DNA of 64,000 nucleotides from Streptomyces sp. NBC_01431 (GTDB lineage: Bacteria; Actinomycetota; Actinomycetes; Streptomycetales; Streptomycetaceae): assembly GCF_036231355.1 (NCBI RefSeq), contig NZ_CP109496.1, forward strand, positions 3,720,001 to 3,784,000, written 5' to 3'. Positions 57,629 to 64,000 of this stretch are shown here, piece after piece. The position numbers and the translations under genes were made by a program. Position 1 is the first letter of the stretch. Each line of letters opens with the position of its first letter. Under the pieces are notes generated by a model. It worked only from the letters and a program-made list of their open reading frames with translations. It did no database searches and was not told the origin of the DNA.

Positions 57629-57671
57629 GAGCCCCCTGTCGGGTTCGAACCGACGACCCCCGCTTTACAAG
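57629..57671 (-). repeat. attR: 43-bp core inside tRNA-Thr
   Basis: Identical to 44820-44862. It covers the tRNA from the anticodon loop to the 3' end, so insertion restores an intact tRNA gene. Confidence 0.95.
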
Positions 57672-57703
57672 AGCGGTGCTCTGGCCAGCTGAGCTAAGGA
57701 GGC
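57630..57703 (-). tRNA. tRNA-Thr (anticodon UGU)
   Basis: 74 bases on the minus strand. Acceptor GCCTCCT pairs with AGGGGGC, discriminator T. The D-arm has AGCTCAGCTGGCCAGAGC, the anticodon stem CCGCT/AGCGG holds loop CTTGTAA (anticodon TGT), and the T-loop is GGTTCGAACCC. A CCA follows in the DNA at 57629-57627. It is the integration site of the element. Confidence 0.95.
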
Positions 57704-57884
57704 AACCCGAGAAGTGTAACCAACGCTCGCGCGGGCGCGGCCGGAAATTCGCGGCCGCCGACCTGCTGACAAGGCGGACGTCGCCGGGTAGCGTCCTGAC
57801 CCAGTCCGCTCAGGTGGACTACACCACTTCTCCCTCTACTCGGATCGTCCGGCACGTTCCTGCCGGTGAAGGGACACATCAGTC

Positions 57885-59021
<1,137 letters not shown>

Positions 59022-59039
59022 CCCAGCCGCTAGGCTTGC

Positions 59040-59068
59040 CGCGGCCCTGCATTGACTGTGGGGCCGCG
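59040..59068 (+). terminator. Hairpin after msiK
   Basis: 8-bp stem CGCGGCCC/GGGCCGCG, 18 bp after the msiK stop. The rest of the 275-bp gap holds three short GGGGTTC-type repeats (59090-59130) and nothing else I can name. Confidence 0.65.
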
Positions 59069-59296
59069 ACTCGTTGTCGGGGTTCGCTGTCGGGTTCACC
59101 ACCGGGGTTCACCACCGGGGTTCGCCGTCCAGGCCGTCGGGGTTTGCCGGTGCGGCCCGTTGTCGACAAATACCCCGGCATACCGCTCATTTCGAACCGC
59201 GTTCGTCAACGCGTAATTCGAAAAGCGACGTCGAACCATCCCCCGACAGGGTGACTAAATGTCGCCAAATCATCACTCCCCGCTACGCTCGCCTCC

Positions 59297-59707
59297 GTGA
59301 CGCACACAGCCCGCCGAATCGGCCGAACCCTCGCCCTCGTCCTGCCCGTCGTCCTCGTGCTCTCCGGGACGCTCGCCGTCACCCGGGTCAACTGGGCCGG
59401 CAGCAACGACTCGCAGATCCTGACCGCCTCTTCCGAGAACGTCTCCGTACGCGCCAAGTCCCGCGCCCCGCAGGACGTGTTGCGCGACGCGCTCCTGACC
59501 GAGCTCCAGGAGAAGGACCCCGGCACCGCCCTCACCCACCTCCAGCGCGAGGTGGAGCGGCGCCCCTCGCTCGCCCGGCACTGCATGTCGATCGCCCGTG
59601 CGCTCGGCCGGGCCGCGGTGGAGCACTACGGTCCCGTGAAGGCCCAGTCGTACTCCCGCCCCGTCTGCGACACCTCCTTCGCCTCGGGCGTGGCCCAGGA
59701 GCGGTGA
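59297..59707 (+). CDS. Small secreted or anchored protein
   Basis: 136 residues. An N-terminal hydrophobic segment (TLALVLPVVLVLSGTLAV) acts as signal peptide or anchor. The rest is soluble with two Cys (RHCMSIARAL, PVCDTSF) that may form a disulfide. Family not recognised. GTG 59297. The next gene follows by 33 bp. Confidence 0.75.
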   Translation: MTHTARRIGRTLALVLPVVLVLSGTLAVTRVNWAGSNDSQILTASSENVSVRAKSRAPQDVLRDALLTELQEKDPGTALTHLQREVERRPSLARHCMSIARALGRAAVEHYGPVKAQSYSRPVCDTSFASGVAQER

Positions 59708-59740
59708 CGTCCCGCTGCGGGGACGCCTATCGTTCACCGC

Positions 59741-60472
59741 ATGACTGCGAGCACAACTGCGACGTTTCCGACGCAGGCCGTGATCCTGGCGGGCGGCCAG
59801 GGCTCACGACTTCGTCCGTACACCGACGACCGCCCCAAGCCGATGGTCGAGATCCCGGGCACCGGGGTCCCGATCATCGGCCATCAGCTCGCCTGGCTGG
59901 CCGCCGAGGGCGTCACTGACGCCGTCGTCTCCTGCGGCCACCTCGCCGACGTCCTGAAGGACTGGCTGGCGAAGGCGGACCTGCCGCTGCGCGTCACCAC
60001 GGTCGTCGAGGACGAACCGCTGGGCCGGGGCGGCGGCCTGAAGCACGCGGCGGCCTCGCTGCCCCACCCCGGCCAGCCCTGGTACGCCACCAACGGCGAC
60101 ATCTGGACGCGCTTCTCGCTCCGCGAGATGGCCTCCTTCCACGGCGAGCGCGACGCGACCGCCACGCTGGCCCTGGCCCGCCCCCGCATCCCGTGGGGCG
60201 CCGTCGAAACCGACGCCTTCGGCCACATCACGGACTTCATCGAGTCGCCGCCCTCGCCGTACCTCATCAACGCGGGCGTGTACGTCTTCTCCGCGGCCTT
60301 CACCGCGATGCTGCCCGACGTCGGCGACCACGAGCGCACCACGTTCCCCCGGCTGGCCCGCGAGCGCCGCCTGGCCGGGTTCCCGCTGCCGCACGGGGCG
60401 TACTGGCGGGCCATCGACACCGCGAAGGACCTCACGGAGGCGGCCAAGGAGCTTTCCGCTCAAGGGCGTTGA
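59741..60472 (+). CDS. Sugar-nucleotide pyrophosphorylase-like protein
   Basis: 243 residues. The nucleotidyltransferase fold shows VILAGGQGSRLRPYTDDRPKPM at the N-terminus (G-x-G-x-R-x9-K-P), TNGDIWTRF (metal-binding Asp), and INAGVYVF. It resembles glucose-1-P or mannose-1-P nucleotidyltransferases but lacks a C-terminal beta-helix domain. It may supply an NDP-sugar; substrate unknown. Confidence 0.87.
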   Translation: MTASTTATFPTQAVILAGGQGSRLRPYTDDRPKPMVEIPGTGVPIIGHQLAWLAAEGVTDAVVSCGHLADVLKDWLAKADLPLRVTTVVEDEPLGRGGGLKHAAASLPHPGQPWYATNGDIWTRFSLREMASFHGERDATATLALARPRIPWGAVETDAFGHITDFIESPPSPYLINAGVYVFSAAFTAMLPDVGDHERTTFPRLARERRLAGFPLPHGAYWRAIDTAKDLTEAAKELSAQGR

Positions 60473-60543
60473 CCCTGCCGGCCATCCCGCCTCGGGCACT
60501 GCCGCCCACCGATTTCTTCGACACAGTTGATCGACACAATTGT

Positions 60544-60573
60544 GGGGCCGGACACCTTGCGGTGTCCGGCCCC
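60544..60573. terminator. Bidirectional terminator
   Basis: A perfect 13-bp stem (GGGGCCGGACACC with its complement) with a TTGC loop lies between convergent genes. Confidence 0.92.
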
Positions 60574-60591
60574 TCAACTGTGGTGCGGGTG

Positions 60592-62058
60592 CTAACCCAG
60601 CAACCCGCCGATCGGGTTCCGGTTGCCGCCCCCGGTGGAGCCGCCCGTCCCTCCCGACGAGGTCGGTCCCGCGCTCGTGGTCGGCGGGGGCTGGAGCGTG
60701 CGGTGGTGCGAGGGGGACTGGCCGCCGGTGCCCGCGGTGTGGCTCGGCTGGCCCGTGGTGCCCGCGGTGACCGTCTGGTGCGCCTTCGGCTTCTTCGACG
60801 CCTTCGCGGACGGGCTCGCCGTACCGGTGCCCTTCGGCGCCGGCTTGGCGCTCTTGGCGGGCTTGCGGGGCGCCAGCGCGGGCCCGGTCTCGCTCGGCAG
60901 CGGGGTGCCGGGCAGGTAGTTGGTCGGGTCGTCGTTGGGGCCCGGCACCGTCACGACGGTGGTCGAGCGGACCGCGCCGCCGAGCAGCGCGCCGGTCACC
61001 AGCGTGAGACCCACGACGACGGTCGCCATGACGAGGCCCCGGCGCAGCACCCGCCGCCGCAGTTCCCAGAGTTCGGAACGCGGCCCCAGCTTGCGCCAGG
61101 CCTCACCGGCGAGCCGTGCGTCCAGCGAGTACACCGGGGCGCCCGCGATGATCAGCGGGGACCAGGCGGCGAGGTAGATGATGTCGGGCGCGTCGTAGGC
61201 GCGAACGGTCTGCCAGCTCACCGTCACCAGCAGAGCCGCCGACAGCATCGCCCCGAACACGGCCGCGACGCGCTGCCACAGGCCGAGCATCGTCAGTACG
61301 CCGACGACGACTTGGAGGAAGGCGACGGTGAGGCCCGCACCCACCGGGTGCTGGAGGGCGAAGTCGCGCAGGGGCTCGGCGAGCGCCCAAGGGTGCAGCG
61401 AATTCAGCCACTTGACCATCGAGCCGCGTTCGCCGCCGTCGAAGTACACGGGGTCGCACAGCTTGCCCATGCCCGCGTACACGGAGATGAAGCCGAGGAA
61501 GACGCGCAGCGGGAGCAGCACGACACCGAGGTTCATGCGGCGGCCCGGGTAGTAGGCGTGCCGCACGGCCGACGCCTCGGTGCCCGCATTGCGCGGCCGC
61601 GGCTCGTCCGAGCCGTCCTCCGCGAACCCGTCCGGATCCTCGAACTCGGCTTTCCCGTACGTCTGTTGATCGTAGGGAGAGCGCATCTGCGGGAGCAGCG
61701 CGGTCTCCGGGCCGGGGCCCGTGATCAGCGGCCCCGGCATGGCGTCGTCGACGTCGATGCGCGGGATGACCTGCGTCGCGCCGGCGGCGTAGCGCTCACT
61801 GCCGACGACGGAGGTCTCGCGGACCGCTTGAAGGAGTCCGCTCGCCCCCGGCGCCGACTTGCCGCTCCACACCACGGGCGCCCTGCGGCGCACCGCGGTG
61901 CTCGAAATGACGGGCTTCGGCAGCGACTTGGGCGCGAACAGCACCCGGAAGCTGGCGTGGTTGACGATTACCTGGGCGGGGTCGGCGTCCACCTTGAGCA
62001 TGCTCAGGGCAGGCTGGTCGTCGATCCCGGGCCGGGGCGTTCTGGTGTCCACACTCAT
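60592..62058 (-). CDS. DoxX-family membrane protein with Pro/Ser/Thr tail
   Basis: 488 residues. A long cytosolic N-terminal part (1-175), then a DoxX domain of four membrane segments (about 175-320: VVLLPLRVFLGFISVYAGMG, VGAGLTVAFLQVVVGVLTML), one more membrane helix near 345-365, and an extracellular tail of about 110 residues rich in Pro, Ser, Thr and Gly. DoxX relatives are linked to redox and thiol homeostasis in mycobacteria. Role here unknown. ATG 62058. Confidence 0.86.
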   Translation of the reverse strand: MSVDTRTPRPGIDDQPALSMLKVDADPAQVIVNHASFRVLFAPKSLPKPVISSTAVRRRAPVVWSGKSAPGASGLLQAVRETSVVGSERYAAGATQVIPRIDVDDAMPGPLITGPGPETALLPQMRSPYDQQTYGKAEFEDPDGFAEDGSDEPRPRNAGTEASAVRHAYYPGRRMNLGVVLLPLRVFLGFISVYAGMGKLCDPVYFDGGERGSMVKWLNSLHPWALAEPLRDFALQHPVGAGLTVAFLQVVVGVLTMLGLWQRVAAVFGAMLSAALLVTVSWQTVRAYDAPDIIYLAAWSPLIIAGAPVYSLDARLAGEAWRKLGPRSELWELRRRVLRRGLVMATVVVGLTLVTGALLGGAVRSTTVVTVPGPNDDPTNYLPGTPLPSETGPALAPRKPAKSAKPAPKGTGTASPSAKASKKPKAHQTVTAGTTGQPSHTAGTGGQSPSHHRTLQPPPTTSAGPTSSGGTGGSTGGGNRNPIGGLLG

Positions 62059-62133
62059 CTAACCGAGTGATGGGTGCTTAGGACACTGCTTGACGGGCCC
62101 GAATCTGTCCGAGACCCGTCAAGATCACCTGTT

Positions 62134-63090
62134 TCAGGCGCGTCGGCGGGCCGCTTCGTAGAGCACGATGCCCGCGGCCACACCGGCGTTGAGGGATTCG
62201 GCTCCGCCCGGCATCGAGATCCGCACCCGGTAGTCGCAGGTCTCGCCGACGAGTCGGCCAAGTCCCTTGCCCTCGCTACCGATCACGATGACGACGGGGC
62301 CGCCGATCTGCTCCAGCTCCTCGACCGTGTGCTCGCCGTCGGCGGCGAGGCCGACGATCGTGAGGCCTTCCTTCTTGTAGGCCTCAAGCGCGCGCGTCAG
62401 GTTGGTGACGCGGGAGACCGGCGTACGGGCCGCGGTACCCGCCGACGACTTCCAGGCGCCCGCCGTCATGCCGGCCGCGCGCCGCTCGGGCACGACCACG
62501 CCGTGGCCGCCGAAGGCGGAGGTGGAGCGGACGATGGCGCCGAGGTTGCGCGGGTCGGTCACGCCGTCGAGCGCGACGATCAGCGGGTCCTCGCCGTTGT
62601 CGTACGCGAACGCGGTGAGGTCCTGCGGGTCGGCGTACTCGTACGGCGGGACCTGGAGGACGAGGCCCTGGTGGTTGAGGCCGTTCGTCATCCGGTCGAG
62701 CTCGGGGCGCGGAGCCTCCATCAGGTTGATGTTGCCGCGCTCGCCGGCGAGCTGGAGGGCCTCGCGGACCCGCTCGTCGTTGTCGATGTACTGCTGGACG
62801 TAGAGCGTGGTCGCCGGTACGCCGTCGCGCAGCGCCTCGAAGACCGGGTTGCGGCCCACGACCATCTCGGACGTGCCCTTGACCCCGCCGCGCCGGGGCG
62901 CCGGGCGACGGGTCGCGGCCTGCTTGGCCTTGGCGGTCGCGATGCGGTTCTTCTTGTGCTTCTTGCGGTCCTCGGCCTTGGGCGTGGGGCCCCGGCCTTC
63001 CAGACCCCTGCGCCGCTGGCCACCGCTGCCGACCGTAGCGCCCTTCTTGTTGGACGTGCGGCGGTTCCTGCGCTGGCTGTTCCCGGCCAT
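62134..63090 (-). CDS. rlmB: 23S rRNA (guanosine-2'-O)-methyltransferase, TrmH/RlmB family
   Basis: 318 residues. A basic N-terminal extension (1-75, RRNRRTSNKKG...) precedes the substrate-binding domain (GRNPVFEALRDGVPATTLYV) and the SPOUT domain with its three motifs: DGVTDPRNLGAIVRS, VVIVIGSEGKGLGRL and ISMPGGAESLNAGVAAGI. It uses SAM to methylate 23S rRNA. It follows cysS by 108 bp, the order seen in many actinobacteria. Confidence 0.94.
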   Translation of the reverse strand: MAGNSQRRNRRTSNKKGATVGSGGQRRRGLEGRGPTPKAEDRKKHKKNRIATAKAKQAATRRPAPRRGGVKGTSEMVVGRNPVFEALRDGVPATTLYVQQYIDNDERVREALQLAGERGNINLMEAPRPELDRMTNGLNHQGLVLQVPPYEYADPQDLTAFAYDNGEDPLIVALDGVTDPRNLGAIVRSTSAFGGHGVVVPERRAAGMTAGAWKSSAGTAARTPVSRVTNLTRALEAYKKEGLTIVGLAADGEHTVEELEQIGGPVVIVIGSEGKGLGRLVGETCDYRVRISMPGGAESLNAGVAAGIVLYEAARRRA

Positions 63091-63198
63091 GACCTACCTA
63101 TTTCCTGTGAATCTGCGATCCACATGACGATGCAGATCGGGTACGTACGTATATGAAGTGTGCCGCCCGATCGCGCGAGCGGCACATCGCGTGTGGGT

Positions 63199-64000
63199 TC
63201 AGCGGGGGCCGAGGGTCCAGCGCGGGCCGCTGGGACTGTCCTCGATGACGAGGCCGGACTGGGTGAGCTGGTCACGGATCGCGTCCGCGGTCGCCCAGTC
63301 CTTACGAGCCCTGGCCGCCTCACGCTGTTCCAGAACCAGGCGCACCAAAGTGTCCACCGCGCCGTGAAGCTCCCCGCCCCGGTCGGCCTCTTCCACCCAG
63401 TGGGCATCCAGCGGGTCCAGACCCAGAACACCCAGCATCGCCCGGACCTCAGCCAGACGCGCCGTCGCGGCTTCCTTGTCATCGGCCGCCAGCGCGCTGT
63501 TGCCCTGGCGCACCGTGGTGTGGACGATCGCGAGAGCCTGCGGCACCCCGAGGTCGTCGTCCATCGCCTCGGCGAACGCGGGCGGCACCTGGGCGGCAGG
63601 CTCGACAATGCCGCCCGCCTTCTCCACCACACGCTGGATGAAACCCTCGATCCGCGCGAACGCCGACTCCGCCTCGCGCAGAGCCTCCTCGCTGTACTCG
63701 ATCATCGACCGGTAGTGCGGAGTACCCAGGTAATAGCGCAGCACGATCGGCCGCCAGCGCTTGACCATCTCCGAAACCAGCACCGAGTTCCCGAGCGACT
63801 TCGACATCTTCTCGCCGGACATCGTCACCCAGGCGTTGTGCACCCAGTACCGCGCGAACGCGTCACCGAAGGCCTTCGCCTGAGCGATCTCGTTCTCATG
63901 GTGCGGGAAGATCAGATCAAGGCCGCCGCCGTGGATGTCGAACGCGCTGCCCAGATACTTGTGAGCCATCGCCGAGCACTCCAGATGCCAGCCCGGCCGG
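63199..64000 (-). CDS. cysS: Cysteinyl-tRNA synthetase, C-terminal part (5' end outside window)
   Basis: The frame is open to the window edge, so about 267 C-terminal residues are seen. GWHLECSAMA, DLIFPHHENEIAQ (zinc and adenylate motif) and the KMSKSLGN loop identify CysRS. The all-helical anticodon-binding C-terminus is complete. It charges tRNA-Cys. Confidence 0.97.
   Translation of the reverse strand, partial: RPGWHLECSAMAHKYLGSAFDIHGGGLDLIFPHHENEIAQAKAFGDAFARYWVHNAWVTMSGEKMSKSLGNSVLVSEMVKRWRPIVLRYYLGTPHYRSMIEYSEEALREAESAFARIEGFIQRVVEKAGGIVEPAAQVPPAFAEAMDDDLGVPQALAIVHTTVRQGNSALAADDKEAATARLAEVRAMLGVLGLDPLDAHWVEEADRGGELHGAVDTLVRLVLEQREAARARKDWATADAIRDQLTQSGLVIEDSPSGPRWTLGPR

Larger units (their letters stand above)
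44863..57671. mobile_element. pSAM2-like actinomycete integrative and conjugative element (AICE)
   Basis: About 12.8 kb, bounded by the 43-bp direct repeat and ending in an intact tRNA-Thr(UGU) gene next to int. It carries all the usual AICE modules: regulators and Nudix immunity factor, FtsK/TraB-type transfer ATPase, spread proteins, rolling-circle Rep, Xis and tyrosine integrase. The order (regulation, tra, spd, rep, xis, int) is that of pSAM2-type elements. No broken genes are seen in the core modules, so it may be functional. Cargo of unknown function lies at 48.5-49.7 kb. Confidence 0.95.

Noticed and set aside
44863..57671. Prophage
   Set aside because: No capsid, tail, terminase or lysis genes; rep, TraB-type ATPase and spread genes show a conjugative AICE.

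Overview
The window is GC-rich actinobacterial chromosome and reads as Streptomyces. Supporting signs are the GTG/ATG mix with strongly GC-biased third codon positions, the glucosyl-phosphoglycerate and trehalose genes, DasR-type operators at a GlcNAc locus, a GAF-PAS-GGDEF protein matching CdgB, the shared sugar-ABC ATPase MsiK, an LAxTG sortase substrate, XRE/DUF397 gene pairs and a pSAM2-like integrative element. From memory, the gene order (murQ, groEL, trehalose genes, nagKA, cdgB, terD, msiK, rlmB, cysS) resembles the SCO4235-SCO4308 region of S. coelicolor; I could not run an alignment.

Layout. 1-5.7 kb: end of an MFS exporter, a cold-shock gene, and a MurNAc catabolism operon (RpiR regulator, murQ, PTS EIIBC). 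5.7-13.3 kb: accessory genes, including two Uma2-family proteins, a sortase-anchored surface protein with a nuclease-like motif, an XRE/DUF397 pair whose small partner has a triplicated segment, and a winged-helix protein. 13.3-18.8 kb: a lipoprotein, groEL under two tandem CIRCE-like elements, a second cold-shock gene, and a metO-metM pair behind a SAM-I riboswitch, best explained as the sulfur-carrier-dependent homocysteine route rather than threonine synthesis. 18.9-22.6 kb: gpgS, otsA, otsB. 22.7-27.4 kb: an orphan sugar-binding lipoprotein divergent from nagK-nagA, with two DasR-like sites and an 18-bp palindrome between them, then a PfkB kinase. 27.4-44.7 kb: a CBM-like membrane protein, cdgB with a perfect CRP box upstream, a flavin reductase, arfB, terD, secreted M4 and M1 peptidases, a repeat-filled gap, a tyrosine phosphatase, a pentapeptide protein, a broken FAD oxidoreductase, a GNAT, a rhomboid-like protein, a DsbA-like lipoprotein, a DAO oxidase and a TerD-nuclease fusion.

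44.8-57.7 kb is an actinomycete integrative and conjugative element of about 12.8 kb in the 3' end of a tRNA-Thr(UGU) gene. It is bounded by a 43-bp direct repeat. It encodes three GntR regulators, small unknown proteins, a Nudix protein resembling the pSAM2 immunity factor Pif, an FtsK/TraB-type translocase, small spread/membrane proteins, a rolling-circle Rep, Xis and a tyrosine integrase. Its cargo includes an AT-richer gene (48.5-49.7 kb) with a possible restriction-endonuclease-like N-terminus, a candidate defence gene. A long stem-loop and a GC-rich inverted-repeat block follow that gene and may be an origin or transfer locus.

57.9-64 kb: msiK, a small secreted protein, an NDP-sugar pyrophosphorylase-like gene, a DoxX membrane protein, rlmB and the 3' part of cysS. 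Amino-sugar recovery (murQ/PTS, nagKA, orphan binding protein, MsiK) and carbon/stress signalling (CRP box, c-di-GMP, CIRCE, cold-shock, TerD) are the main themes of the core genes.
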